A stretch of 64,000 nt of DNA from Roridomyces roridus (GCA_029378245.1 JARKIF010000011.1:1612001-1676000), one strand, 5' to 3'. Positions 36,874-49,436 are shown, numbered from the stretch's first letter. Notes: generated from the sequence alone by a model not told the origin. Made by a program: numbers and translations.

Positions 36874-38893
36874 ATGCGTTCTTCCAAGCTCTTCGCCCTC
36901 CTTCCTTTCCTGCGTCTTGCGGTCGCACAGCACACCTGGACCTTCGTTCAGCAAGGCAACTCTGGAATTGTCCCGCTCGAGCTCATCACACTCTCGCCGA
37001 CGCTGGCACTGATGTACGACCGCCCATACACCAACCCGCTCAAGCTCCCTGACGGCGAGCCCGCGTGGGCTGGTCTCTGGCACTTTAACAACAACTCGGC
37101 GACGCCGCTCAAGACGATAACCAACACTTTCTGGTGTGTTTCACATTCTCTTGCAATTCAGTTGCTTATTCGATGCCAGTGCCGGCGGAGCCTTTATTTC
37201 TAACGGTACGCTTGTTGCCGTCGGTGGCCAACCGCTCGACAGCATCCCTGGGTGGGGAAACGCTACCGACGGTACCATGGGCATCCGCCTGTTCGGGCCT
37301 TGCGACTCCGCGGACGGTAGTGGTCCGGGATGCACTGTGTTCGAGGACCCGCAGAACATGCACCTCGTCGTAACGCGTTGGTACCCAACAGCGCTGAGAA
37401 TTCCTGACGGAAGTCTCTTCATCATGGGCGGCAGTGATATCCTGACGACGTTCAACGGTGCCGACATTGCCCAGAACAACTACGAATTCTTCCCCCCGCG
37501 TAAGGGCGAAGTGGGCAAGGTCAGGCCCAGCAAGTTCTTGAACGACACTCTCCCGGCCAACCTCTTCCCTCGGTACGTCTTTCAACTTCTTTCTGGTTGA
37601 CCTACTGACTATCACACACAGTTCAATGGTCCTTCCGTCCGGCCATGTCCTCATGATGGCCAACAACCAATCCATGATCTACGACATCGAAACCAACACT
37701 GAACTTCACCGACTCCCCGAACTCCCTAACGGGGTCCGCATCGGTGTCCCCTTCGACGGTTTCGCGCAGCTGCTCCCCTTGTCGCCCCCGCTGTACGAAC
37801 CCACTGTACTCGCGTGCGGTGGCTCCACCAAGCCCGATACCATCACTTTGGAGGAGATGAACACCGAGGATGTTGCTACGACTCAGTGCCAACGCATGAC
37901 ATTGACTCCTGCCGGCCTTGCCGCTGGCTGGCAGGTCGAGCACATGCCCGAGCCACGGGTCATGCCTGAGACTGTCATTTTGCCCAGCGGCGATGTGCTC
38001 ATTCTCAACGGCGCTCATTCTGGGTGAGTTGTACAGCTGTGTTTCCGGTGGGGCCCATATTTACTGTATTCAGCTACTCGGGGTATCCCTCCGTCGGCAA
38101 TTCGGCCATCACCGGCACCAATGCCGCCAACCCAGCCACGCGTGGTATCATGTACCGAACTACGTTGCCGGCCGGTCAAAGGTAGTGCCTTTGATTCCAC
38201 ATATGCATGGTTATATTGCTCACATTATGCAGACTCACTCAGACTGGTCTCCCAACGAGCCCTATCCCGCGTATGTATCACTCGGCTGCGACCCTCACCG
38301 CCAAAGGGTAAGATCCAATTCTCAATGAAAACCTAGTCGTTGACAGCACACAGAAATGTCATGGTCGCCGCATCCAACCCCCACCCCTTCGTTCTCACAG
38401 CGGACAACAACCCCAACAACCTGTCCTTCCCCACCGAGTACCGCGTCGAGTACCTCAACCCCGACTTTATCACCAACAACTCGCCTCGCCCGGTCATCAC
38501 GCACTCTCCCTCCAAGCTTGCTTTCAATGCCCACGGCACCATCACGGTCACTATCCCGCACACTCTTGCTAGCGGCGAACTTCAGGGTGTGTTCCGCTCA
38601 TCCATGTCCCAAATTTGCTTATGAACCACTATACAGTCTCTCTGATGGATATGGGCTACATCACCCACGCCTGGCATGCCAACTCCCGTCTCGTGTTCCT
38701 CGACCACAAGCTTGTGGGCAACACGCTCACGATCACCACGCCGCCGAACGGAAATATCTACCCGCCAGGACCCGCGTGGATCTACGTCGTCGCCGATGGC
38801 GTGTGGAGCGAGGGCGTACAGATCATGATTGGTGACGGTGGAGACCCGCCCCGTCCTGCCCAGGGTATCCCGGTGTCCATCACCAGTCTTTGA
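36874..38893 (+). CDS. Glyoxal oxidase-like copper radical oxidase (575 aa)
   Basis: Seven exons (36874-37133, 37180-37572, 37622-38023, 38074-38181, 38233-38307, 38354-38586, 38637-38893) join in frame to 575 residues. A signal peptide (about residues 1-18, ending VAQH) makes it secreted. The radical site is present: the Cys of FCAGGAF (near residue 87), which cross-links to the copper-ligand Tyr in this family, TRWYPTALRIPDG, and the Tyr-His ligand pair in RMYHSAATL. A further His lies in YITHAWHANSR, inside the C-terminal Ig-like domain (EYRVEYLNPDF onward). The enzyme oxidises small aldehydes such as glyoxal and yields hydrogen peroxide for extracellular peroxidases. No lesion was found. 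All six introns are 46-51 bp GT-AG. Confidence 0.92.
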
Positions 38894-39337
38894 AGTCGCG
38901 TCGACGATCGAAGCAAATTAAAGTATTACATAATCTCGCGTTCGCGAAGCAGTCAAAGTATATAATCTAATCCTGTCCTCGTCTTATTTTGTTCGTTGTG
39001 TGTTTGGCAGGTTTCTTGGAGTATTTAGGAATCTGTATATACTATATTATACTTAGTACAGTTCGTTCTTTTGCAATATAATATACTCATATGTGATGCT
39101 ACTCAGTCCGAGTAGCGAAGCTCTCAAGAGCGACAACGAACCCCCGGGATTTGTGTAAGCAACCCACTCGCTGAGGACGGAAACTCGAAGTTGAAGAAGA
39201 AAGACAGAGGCCGTGATTGATCGGACAATGATTGACTGTGGCAGTGCCCGGCTCTTGACTCTAGACCACCACGACGTTCTGTCGATTCCTCAGGTCGCTG
39301 CTGCTCTTGTACCTCCCATTCTCTGCATTCCATCTGG
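38894..39337. other. Intergenic
   Basis: The 3' flank of the oxidase gene, AT-rich (TATATACTATATTATAC near 39037), precedes the 5' flank of the F-box-like gene. No gene seen. Confidence 0.4.
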
Positions 39338-40225
39338 ATGGCACCCCTTGTCGTGCAATATATGGATCCACGGCTGCCACTGGATTTGGAGCGCACCATC
39401 TTCGAGATGTCAGCCCTCTCGCAGCCATGTAGAATCCCCAACCTGATGCTGGTGGCACAACGCGTCAAAACCTGGTCAGCTCTATAAATCTAGTTTCTGG
39501 CAGGAGGAAAGCTGATCCTTTTCAGGGTAGAGCCTCTCATGTATCGTGTCGTCTTTCTTGACGGAGATCCTGATGTGCGCGCAGTGGACGACCTGCCGAG
39601 GTTCGGGTACCGCGTATTCTCTCGAGTCTTGGCGACCAAGACGCCAGATTTCCTGAGAAAATCCGTCAAGCACTTGTTTCTCACCAATGACCGGGCTTCA
39701 GAGGGAGCACCGCCGGATGAAATCCTCCGCACATGCAGTCAAGTCGTCGATTTGTACGATTTCCGCGGAATTAGTATCGTGGCACTCGATTCTCTTCGGT
39801 ACCTTCGAAGAATCGCTTTGGATGCTTCAGTCACTTTCTCCACACCCTCCCCCAGCAACTTCTCGCACCAAGTCTTCCGCACCGTCACGCATCTCGAGCT
39901 AATCGAAGTGGCGGAGCAAAGGAATCTCGCTGGCATCCCTCACATTCCGCATCTGACGCATTTTGCGTTCAACTGCGCCGAACTGTGCGCATACTTCTCG
40001 TCGTCTGTTTTACCAGCATGTCCGCGGCTCAAATGCATCGTGCTTCTCGACAGGGCGGAGATGTCCGAGCTCGAGCCGTTGTTGGAGGACACACGGTTTG
40101 TCCCCATGGATCAATCCAATTGGACATCAGATTGGCAGCGTGGTGCTTCCGGAGGCTTCAGCTATTGGGATGTTGCGGATGGTTTTGTTCGAGCGCGGCA
40201 GACGGGGAGAGTTACCAGTGAATAG
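39338..40225 (+). CDS. F-box/LRR-like hypothetical protein (278 aa)
   Basis: Two exons (39338-39474, 39526-40225) are joined across a 51-bp intron. The N-terminus, PRLPLDLERTIFEMSALS then RIPNLMLVAQRVKTWVEPLM, has the spacing of a short F-box-like helix bundle. The rest shows leucine-patterned repeats (HLFLTNDRASE, LRTCSQVVDLYDF, HLELIEVAEQRN, HLTHFAFNCAEL, RLKCIVLLDRAEM), as in the many Agaricomycete F-box/LRR genes that adapt substrates to SCF ligases. The C-terminus ends RARQTGRVTSE. There is no signal peptide. The gene looks intact; its target is unknown. Confidence 0.7.
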
Positions 40226-40560
40226 ACTCGTTCGCATGGTTTTCTGTCTGACCGCAGCTTAGATGTCACGGCGTTCATCTCGAATGAAGACACGTTGATA
40301 CGACTGCGTATTTCGCACGCGTGAAATCTGGCTAATTAGCTGTTTTGGTGCGCACACCAATGCCTCTGTCAGGTGATATACAATAAGGGATAGGGCCGAG
40401 CTCCGTGTCGCTATTCGTGTATTAATGAGACAAGTACAAGTCGTCAGTACACTACGCTTGGCTATTCGTTCAAGTGGTCGGTTGTAGTGACTCCAATAGG
40501 CGGTTCGCGGGGACTACTACTTGTGGAGATACCATACCCAAGGAGATATGCCAAGCCCAG
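40226..40560. other. Intergenic
   Basis: No gene seen. Confidence 0.35.
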
Positions 40561-41990
40561 GTGTATTCAGAAATGAGCTAGACTAGCTATAGAGCAAAGA
40601 CGAAGGTTGCGCGGACGCGCAGTACTATCATGACAAGGTTCGCGGAGTACCTCGCGGACCGGTATAAGTCTATATATATGTATACAAACAGAGTGGCTCG
40701 CGTAGGCGAGTTGGAGGAAATACTACCATTCGTTCCGGTATTGCAGAGACACCCAGAAAAGAGATGACAAGTGGGCGAGTCGAACTCGCGCAGGCACACT
40801 AGTATGATCGAGAACTGATCCGAGTACGATCATGATCATGGAAAGCGGCGGAGTCGCGGCAGACGATCAGAGCGATGATCGCGTCTGACAGAATATGCCA
40901 GGAGTAAGCTCTGGATGACGAAGATGGCGGACCGAGGTTATTTATGGACCTGGGTCGAGGGCTGTAGTCATAATGGAGCTGGCTCAGCAAGAGAGTGTAA
41001 TGAAACGACGGAATCAAATTACCAGGCCAATCGGCTCGAATGCCAAGGCGGCATGACCGCCGATCAGACGGGCCAAGCAGCGACATAAGCAACAGAACCA
41101 CGTGAAGCGGTTCGAGGGGATGTAATATAGGTGACAGGGACACCTAGGGTTATAGGGGAAGTACGGAAATAGGGACTGGCAGGCGCGTAATAGTAGTTAT
41201 ATCATCAGATCAGTAGGGAGTAGTATATAAGGCCTGTAGATCCCGCCCTTGCAGCATTGCATTGTACGCCTTCTTGCCTAGACATTGGGTCGAAGCTTGA
41301 TCTGTGGTTATAGTGCAGTCTTGTGACTTCCGCGGAGATTTGTTGTATCATTTCTCTTAGCTTAGACGCAATATCAAAGGTACCCGAGCTCTGGTTCAAC
41401 TTGGGTCAGCTATAGTAACATACTTAAGGGGTAGTGGGTTGCCCTCTGTGCTATAGTTCCTCTTCGTGTTGTATCGAAGTTGTATTGGTGTTTGGATATT
41501 GTGTGTTTCGGTCAATAAAATATAAAACCTTTGAACATCGTAACCTCGTGTTCGTTGTGAGCAGTCTACAAGCCAGTCAAGAGATTCCTCTTAGTTCAAA
41601 AGACATTGAACTTGGTGTGAAACCTTGAGAGCCAACCTACAAGCTTCCGAGAACCAAACCGCGGAGTATCAGTCTTATCTGTATACTTCAGACGACCCCG
41701 AACTCAACCGTTAGGTGTCAGCGTGCTAGTCAAGGAATTGTGTGTGCGTTGTGTGTGTTTTGTGGTTAGTGTGTTGTGGAGTTGTATCGCTTCGCGGTCT
41801 ACTTCTAGGACATTACCTACTCGAGCTATCTACTATACACTAGTGCGCGTGACGCTGCGTATCAACGTCTTGGCTCCTAGACGCGCGGCCGGACTCCAGG
41901 TGCGCCCGCTCGTTCGTTGCGTATTACTATTCTGACTTGCTGCTATACGTCCAGGATGTAATATCCAGGGACCAGGGACGATTGGATAGT
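40561..41990. mobile_element. LTR-retrotransposon-like debris
   Basis: The motif GGATGTAATAT recurs at about 41118 and 41953, in each case followed by GGGACAGGGAC-like words (AGGTGACAGGGACACC; CCAGGGACCAGGGACG). Between them lie a promoter-like TATATAAGG (41225) and a long T/G-rich leader, an LTR-like arrangement. Upstream, 40561-41118 has frames with repeated stops. No reverse transcriptase or integrase motif is readable, so it would be a solo LTR or heavily decayed copy. Confidence 0.35.
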
Positions 41991-42105
41991 CCCCTCAATT
42001 AATTTCATCTGTTCCTCGATACACTCCATTCCGTTTGAAACTTTTCCAGTGGCGTCCTGCCAATTCATTCGAATTCCCTAATACAAATGTTGCAACGCGA
42101 TCATC

Positions 42106-42960
42106 TCAAGCCTTGATGATCCATTTCACGTCCGCCTGCGTTGCCGGTACATCCTTCGCCCCGTACAACGCCGCAAACGGGTCCAAGTCAGGATTTGCTT
42201 GGCGGTTATATTCCATCCCATTACAAGCAAACTGCGCCTTGTCCTCCCCATACACCTGGGCGATCCACGCAATCATTCCGTCAGTCCCAGCACTTACCCC
42301 ACTTGTCGTCCACACATCGCCTTGCGGCACCCAACGCGCCTGTGCAACCCAATACGTCGCAGGGTGGAGCTTCTGCTGACCGAAAAAGTACGCCCACACG
42401 GACTTGTTCGTCGTCGCGACACGACCTTCAAGCGGAGAGGGTACTTCTGGCGTCTCGCTCGACCGGAATGCAGCCAGGTTGGCACCGGTGCACACCGTGA
42501 AGAGGTAGCGATTCTTGTGGTGCTTGACGTTGCGGTTGTAGAACCGCTGGATGAAATTGATGACAGCTTGCTTCTCGGCGGCGTCGGCTGGCCCTAGACC
42601 ACCGGGTACGATGAGTACGTCGAGCTCAGCAAGTTTTGCGTCGTCGTCGAACGATGCGTCGGGGAGGAACGATTGACTGAATAGACTGCCGACACCCGTC
42701 GGGGGACCGCTGCGGATAGGTTTCGCCGCGTGCATGCCGAAGGTGATGCATTTCATCGGGGTCTCGGTGGGAGCGAGGTTGCGTGAGATGGTGTTGAGCG
42801 CTTCGACGGGTCCGAAGACATCTAGGACTTCGAATTGGGTGTAGAGGACGATGCCGAAGGTGCGTGGTGTGTCTTTGGCTAATTATTCCTAGATGAGCGT
42901 CGGACATTGAACTGGAGCGCGGAAATGAAACTTACGAAGGGTCAAGCCTGCGGAGGTCAT
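42106..42960 (-). CDS. DJ-1/PfpI family protein (265 aa)
   Basis: Two exons (42936-42960, 42106-42878) are joined across a 57-bp intron. The flavodoxin-like core has FGIVLYTQFEVLDVFGPVEA, ELDVLIVPGGLGP and the nucleophile elbow LFTVCTGANLAAF (reactive Cys near residue 135), then LEGRVATTNKSVWAYF and TTSGVSAGTDGMIAWIAQVY. The order and spacing match the DJ-1/PfpI superfamily, close to the isocyanide hydratase / ThiJ-like group of fungi. Members act as glyoxalases, hydratases or redox-sensitive chaperones; which applies here cannot be read from sequence. No signal peptide, so probably cytosolic. It looks intact. Confidence 0.88.
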
Positions 42961-43900
42961 TGCGACAATTTGGATGGGATATACACAAGGGGAGCTCGTT
43001 TTTAAAAGCAACCCGGTCGGTGGTTGGCGATCCCCGATGACACGGGACACACGGGATATTACAAAGTAAGTTACCCGCTCACAATTTCAAAGCGGACAAC
43101 CATCGGGTACCCAGGTGGCAGGCACAGCGTCAGTGCCACCCTTGGCATGGATCTAGTGCGGCACCTGGACAGGGTTGCGCAAAGGGGCATATTCGAACTA
43201 GACCCTAGTGCCACTTTCGACGTTTCCTCGGCGAAGACGCTTCCGATGGTGTGCCGTTGTGTGCAGGCGATGGAGGAATTGTCTGGCGGGCCATATGTGT
43301 GGGAAGAGTGGCGAAGTCGAGAAAGAATCGGGGGGCAACCAACTGGGCGCGCGATGGAGTGGCCCCGTCAATGGCCGGTCATTGCAGACAACGAGAAAGG
43401 CGCTTTCGAAGTCCAAAATCGACACCAGACAGTGCTGAGAGTTACATGGACTCCGGCCCAAGCACCGATGGCCCGGCCGGGTTCTTGACACTTGTTACAT
43501 ACTCGATCCGAGAGGCGGGTACAGTGGTCGGCAAGTGGGCGCGAGCAAACGACGAATTGATTTATTGATTGCTGACAAGTTCCAACTTCCCACTGGCATA
43601 CTGTCTGCCGATGCTCTCGGATCTCCTTCTCAGCTTTCATACCGCGTGGTTTACATGCACTTCTCCTCCCGTGTCAAACACCAAAACAAATTCACTGCTT
43701 CCTCTCCGCACCACGGCCGGTTGGTTCAATCCGAGTTCGCCGGAATCAAGCCGGGGTTGGGAAGTTTCCCTGTGACATCTGAGCTGGATTTCAATCTACT
43801 CGTCTTCCATTGGCCCCGGCGAATCAGAGATCAACACACTGAGAAGCTAGCCGCACGACTCGTGATCCCTCTCCTCTCTCTTTGTTACAACCCTCCCTAG
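42961..43900. other. Intergenic with uninterpretable open frames
   Basis: Open stretches at 43024-43488 (plus) and 43535-43900 (plus) have no recognisable domain, and the residue composition looks like out-of-frame sequence. A TTTAAAA near 43001 may serve the DJ-1 gene. Confidence 0.3.
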
Positions 43901-44716
43901 GTCCTCCAAGAACGCGTCTTTGGCGAATACTCAAGGCATGTGCGAGCCTCCGAGCCGGACGAACTGCGATTTCGACCTGTGTATAGACAGTGATGCCGAC
44001 ACGAGGGAGCTTTGAGTTTTAACAGAACGCTCAATGTCAAAAGCGCGATTGGAAGCAGCACAAGTGCAACTGCTCGGTTCTACCCGTCGACGATCATCCC
44101 GTTCCGACGACTGTCGAGATAAATGAGGCCTTCAAGGGGGAGGTGAGGCGCATCCAGAGAGGCGGAGAAACCACGCGAGAACGGTGCCGGGGACGATCAG
44201 CTGGATCCTCTGCCTCTGTTGAGTGCGTTGTGGAACTGCAGTTCCATGCCAGAAGCATATCTGATTATTTTAACAACCGCAGAGATCACCTCCGACCTTC
44301 CCGAGTACCTCCGCTACACGCGCACAATCCAGGACAGCGAAAAACACAAATATCGGCTACCGTTGGTCACAGCATCTCGGCTGATCCTCATCGACTACGT
44401 CTCCAAGCTCGACGACGCGGGGCTCCAAGACTACCTCGATTTCTTCGCGAACGTGACCATCCCCACGTCGTACTGTGAGATGTATGGTCCCAACTTGAAG
44501 ATCGTCGGGCGTCCGGCGGATTTGAGCCCGGGGGAGTACGAGACGATACCTGGGTTGATGCCGATGTACATTCCAAGGCTGAAGATGATGGAGGCGGGTA
44601 CCTGGAGGGGAAAAGAGGAGTGGGAAAGGGTCGTTCCTGGGGGAGAAGATGAATATCCGTTGGGACAGCCTTGGCTGTGGCTCATGCCATTGGTGAATGC
44701 TCTCTACGACATTTGA
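43901..44716 (+). CDS. Hypothetical protein, 3' part clear, 5' exons uncertain
   Basis: The confident part is an open frame from about 44160 to 44716: DDQLDPLPLLSALWNCSSMP, TSDLPEYLRYTRTIQDSEKH, ASRLILIDYVSKLDDAGLQD, SYCEMYGPNLKIVGRPADLS, QPWLWLMPLVNALYDI. It has balanced codon use and no stop. An upstream open piece (QERVFGEYSRHVRASEPDEL near 43911-43992) may be an earlier exon, but the join was not resolved. I do not recognise the family. Acidic/aromatic composition with no membrane segment suggests a soluble protein. Confidence 0.45.
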
Positions 44717-45339
44717 ATGAGCGCTGGGCCATCAAGCCGACCCGTGCCGGAAATGCCGAGGCTAAGCGAGTCCGACAAATCTTAATCAACAATTGACACG
44801 TGGCTCCTGTCTCTCTTCTTCCACCCCATTCATTCGCCTCATGGGCCACGCATGCTACGTCTGCGACGGAAATCACTCGTTGGGTGAGATCGGTTGACTT
44901 TTCTTCCTGATTGTTTGCTCACCTGTGGCTCCTTGGCGGCTTTGAATTCCCAGCTATACCTTTTTCTCCGGGGAGCAGGAACGGGAAATCACGGCCTCGA
45001 CCCTGCTATATGCTCTCTAGCATCGGACTCGGCGCTGATCTCCGCGGGGACGCTACCACCGGCGTCCAAACGAGATGTCCTCCATTGTCCAGCCTACGGT
45101 CCACCCATCTCTTTCTTGCTGCACATTGCTTCAACCTAGGCGCATGTTACCTGCATTGACGATATCATATGCCTGATGGCCAACGACGAATATCAGCACG
45201 ATATCAGCAAATTCCGTGACGGCGCCCGCATGTCGAAGAACGTACGTTGTCCAAAAATACAATTCCTACATACATATTCGTCGCAACGCGATAAGTAGCT
45301 CCCGACAGGCCGCTCTTACCCTCTCATAATCCCCCGCAA
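44717..45339. other. Intergenic
   Basis: No supported gene; 5' flank of the sedolisin gene, without a clear TATA box. Confidence 0.35.
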
Positions 45340-47531
45340 ATGCACGGCGTAATCTACGCCCTCTCCCTCACGGCGGCATCATGGAGCGTGTGCCGAGCCT
45401 CTCCCCTACATCCTCGGGCCATGGTCGTGCACGAGCGACTCACGACAGTTCCCGCCGGATTCACTCAGCATAACGGCGCCCTCTCCCTGGAGGAGGAGCT
45501 CACACTGCGGATTGCGCTTACACCGGGGGATATGCAGGGTCTCGAGGCGCGGACGTATGAAGTTTCTGATCCGGCCAGTGCGAAATATGGGCAACATCTC
45601 GCAGTGGATGAGGTGCGTGTCATTCTGCTCAGTGCTCCTTCAATCTCGGTGTCTCAAATATTTGTTCCGATAGGTAGCTTCGTATGTCGCGCCTACACCG
45701 GAGGCCCTGTCTGCAGTCTCCTCGTGGCTCTCCGCGGCCAACATCTCCACACGAAGCATCTCCCCAGCCGGGGACCTGCTGCAGATATCCCTCCCTGTGC
45801 AGACGGCCGACGAGCTCTTCGCGACGAGCTTCGATGCATTCTCGCATCAAGCTAGCGGTCGCAGAGTCGTCCGTGCGTTGGAGTATTCTGTACCGGCCGC
45901 AGTGAAGGAGTACATCCAATTCGTCCATCCTGTGGTGTCCTTCCCAGCTCCGCCACCGCCGACGCTCGCACAGCGGGCAAAGATCACGACGATTACCACC
46001 GATGTCCGGTTGCCCTCAAACGGGTCGTGTGGTACGACGGTTACGCCGGTGTGTTTTCCTCCTGATCCTGGGGCGATGGCGGCTGATCTCCATCTGACTA
46101 CAGAGCTGCTTGCAGGAGATCTACAAAATTCCGAAAAAGAGGGCGACGTCGTCCGGCAATGGAATCGCCGTGGCAGGATATGCTAACGTACGAGCTCCAC
46201 TCCACTCTTAAATCCGGGCGGTCTCCCTGATATTTTACCCAGCAATACGCCAACTTCAAGGATCTCTCGGTCGGTGCACCTCGCACTCCTTCGCCTCAAT
46301 GTTTCACACTAGACAGAAATTCATCACGCAAATGCGACCTGATCTGGGTCCCAACGCGAACTTTACGGTGGATATGATTGATGGTGGGGCCAATGAACAG
46401 TTGATGGGGTGTGTTCACTCTCCTCCGCATCAACTTGGGATTTGACCGACACGCACGCCCAGGGAAGCCGGGGACGAAGCGGATCTGGACATCCAATACA
46501 CGGTGGGCGTCGCATCCGGTGTCCCAGTCACGTTCGTCTCTGTGGGCTTTGATTTCAGGTCAGTGGTTGCGTGCATACATATATGCTGGAGAAGCTCAAC
46601 TCGGATACGAATAGCGACGAGGTCGACGGGTTTATCGACATTGTGAACCATATCATTGGAATGAGCGCCGAGACGAGGCCAACAGTGCTTAGTACGAGTT
46701 TTGGTTTCAACGAGGATCAATTCTCCCGCTCAATTTCTATGTACGTATATGTTCTCTTCCGCTTCTGCATTGCGCATAAACGACCCACAGTGGGATATGC
46801 AATGCATACACACAACTGGCCGCGATGGGCATCTCCGCACTCTTTGCAACTGGAGACGGTGGCGTGGGGGGTTTCGGCCAATCCGACACGTGCACGGAAT
46901 TCGTTCCTACGACGCCCGCCAGCTGCCCGTTCGTCACATCCGTCGGCGGGAGCACGACCGGGAAGACGGCTGCGAGTCTTTCAAGCGGCGGGTTCTCAAA
47001 CTACTTTGCTACGCCGGAATACCAACTGGACGATGTGCGCGGCTATATTTCGGGACTCGGGACACAGTTTACGGGCATGTATAATCAGAGTGGGAGGGGG
47101 TTCCCGGATGTTGCTGCGCAGGCGGCCAATGTCGAGATTGTCTGGAGTTCGTGATTTCTTGGTTTTTTGGAGTCGACAATTCTGACTGCAATATAGAAAA
47201 CCAGTCACTACCCGTTGGGGGTACGAGCTGCGCCACACCCATTTTCGCCAGCATCATCGCACTCGTTAATGACCGGCTGCTCGCCGCGGGCAAGCCCGTC
47301 CTTGGGTTCCTCAATCCCCTGCTGTATAGCCCCGCCGGCAGAGCGGCGTTTGTGGACATCACTCAGGGCAGTAATCCGGGGTGTAATACTACGTGGGGTC
47401 CACTTCGCCTCCAATTTATTGTTCTAATATTTTTTTGCAGTGGGTTTGCAGCGACGCAGGGATGGGACCCGGTCACGGGGCTGGGGACGCCGGACTTTGA
47501 GCTGCTTCTCAGCGCGGTTGGGGTGTCCTAG
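45340..47531 (+). CDS. Sedolisin-type (S53) serine protease, tripeptidyl-peptidase-like (573 aa)
   Basis: Ten exons (45340-45612, 45674-46048, 46104-46187, 46243-46269, 46317-46408, 46463-46541, 46592-46740, 46791-47146, 47197-47392, 47441-47531) join in frame to 573 residues. A signal peptide (about 1-20) and a pro-region (LSLEEELTLRIALTP, YEVSDPASAKYGQHL) precede the catalytic domain. The family triad is readable: Glu and Asp in EADLDIQY (near residues 289/293), the oxyanion Asp in FATGDGGVGG and the Ser in GGTSCATP (near 489). The Ca-binding end GWDPVTGLGTPDFELL is present. It cleaves tripeptides or internal bonds at acid pH after secretion. Two exons (46243-46269; 46463-46541) are very short. 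One donor is unusual (GTGGGG, 47393). No lesions found. Confidence 0.92.
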
Positions 47532-48170
47532 TCGTACATTACGTGAATGAAAAGCAGGCCCATATCCATCGTGTAGTATAATCCATTCTCAATTCTCAAA
47601 GGCCTCGGACGGACATATGTAATTTAATCTCTCGAAGGGGAAATTACCATACGGTGACCGTCGTAGACAGTGTTGATGTCGTCCCGGCACTCCAATAACC
47701 CGGCGCCACAGTCAAAGTTTTCCTACTCGCAACTTGTGTCGTTCCACTGGATGCATATGTACTTGTACTTGCGCGCGACGGATGGAACTGGATACTTGTT
47801 CTGGTCTACGGCGCCATCCGGTGCTATATACAGGAGCTGGACGGCATCTACGTCGGTTGAGACGGTCTGGGGTGGCTCCTGGTCCACCGCCGGTACCTGC
47901 TGATTTTTCCCTGGTCCATCAGCGGTTCTGCAGATCTATAAAAATCGAGGCGGCCCGCCGGTCCAGTGGCGAGGACAGAGTGCTCCAAGAATCGTAGCGA
48001 ATCCATGGATCCCAAGCGGTGGGGTCATTGCTTAATTGACGTGCGCTACCTGCTGGCCGCCGATGCTATCTATTCCTAGCATGCTGGCATCCCTCGTATA
48101 TAGAGCCACCTGGGTCCACTCACGTCTTCCCGTTTCTCCCTCTCCCTCTCCCTCCCACCACGACCCCGCC
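47532..48170. other. Intergenic with a possible minus-strand relic
   Basis: On the minus strand, 47640-47920 reads smoothly (VSTDVDAVQLLYIAPDGAV, RKYKYICIQWNDTSC, then in another frame LTVAPGYWSAGTTSTLSTTV). A single-base frame break near 47725 separates the halves. No start codon or family is evident. Confidence 0.3.
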
Positions 48171-48728
48171 ATGGTAAGCCTTTGCAGACCACAAGATATC
48201 CATTGCTGAGACTCGGACTTGTATCCTCAGATCTTCGTTAACGACAAGTTCCGTCTCGATGCCTTCCCATTTGTACGAGTTTTATCCGGACATTACCAGT
48301 CTGCGATGGGAACTAAAAGGCGTTCACAGGCCCGCGCTCTCCCCGCTCCCTCGTCCCTCGCCAATTTGATTCAAGTAACGAAAACTGGCGGATTCCCCAA
48401 GAAGATGGTATGAATTCGGTTCACCTCGATGCTCGCTCCGTCTCACAATCCTCGTCCAGGTGAGACTACCAAAGGTACGGTGCATGGGATAGTTCCTGCA
48501 CCCGCACCGACGTTATGGGCTTCTAGATTCAACGACACTCCGCACCAACGCCTCTTGTTCGCATGCACTCCAGAGCCTGGACCATATTTAGATCCACGTC
48601 CAATAACTCGAGATCGGCAAATCCCACTACATGCACAGTCCAAGTACGTATTCAAGATACTGTTACAACTTCTGCTCACCACCGATTTGTAGGCAGAGAT
48701 GCTAGATGAGGAAAATTCAGCATGGTAG
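48171..48728 (+). CDS. Tiny-exon hypothetical gene
   Basis: After a TATATAG box near 48098, the ATG at 48171 is followed immediately by a donor (ATG|GTAAGC). Phase-0 exons follow at 48231-48272 (IFVNDKFRLDAFPF), 48330-48407 (ARALPAPSSLANLIQVTKTG, GFPKKM) and probably 48460-48474 (VRLPK) and 48693-48728 (AEMLDEENSAW, stop). The product would be a soluble protein of roughly 60 residues. I do not recognise it. Consistent phase-0 splicing and good acceptors (ATCCTCAG, GTTCACAG) favour a real gene, but the last two exons are tentative and another exon may lie between 48475 and 48692. Confidence 0.4.
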
Positions 48729-49436
48729 CGGGTGCTCTAACCCGCTGTACGAATCTTATGTATAGACGGACATCCCGGGATGCTAGTACTGCCGGTCTCC
48801 CGGTGGCCTTCATGAACTATTCACGAGCCACTCAATGTACTTATATTTAATCGTTTTCTCCCACTTGGCGGATACATGAGGCCCAGTATCCCACCGTTTG
48901 ACACCATTAACGGTTCTGTGACTCTTGTGCCTTGAGCGGCTATTTACGACTTTAGGGATACAAATGGGTTCAAAGGGCCCCTCTCAAGTGGAGTTGGAGG
49001 ATTCCGGATTTCTCGCGATGTTGTAATTGTGTTCCTCTGTCCCCGACGCGGGCCGGGCCGAGAACAGCGATCGACGGCTTACAAAACACCCGCTTCCGGC
49101 AGGCTTTGTCTTTCTTTGTCCCATCAACTCAGGCTTTGCCTCTAACCACCACCATCTTCCCGCCGGCTCATTTTCTGCGTCACATTCTTTCCACTTGGGT
49201 AACTCGCGTGCACCCAAAGAGACTCTGACCATATGTGAAGCATGAAAATGAGAGTTCCGCCTGCCAACAACCGTTATTCTGTGGTTCTTCCCGCGTGCTA
49301 AATCTAATCTTAGCCTGTGTACTTGCGCGCTGTATTGACTGGGACGGCCCTTGTTCTACTCCAGGCAATCCTCCTTGTATCTTGCTCCTGTCGCTGACGT
49401 TCTGACTTGACGGCCGCCCGACGGTACACTCCGCAC
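48729..49436. other. Intergenic
   Basis: No gene recognised. Confidence 0.35.

Noticed and set aside
43024..43488. 154-residue open frame downstream of DJ-1
   Set aside because: No recognisable pattern; both strands are equally open here, typical of chance open frames in GC-rich spacer.
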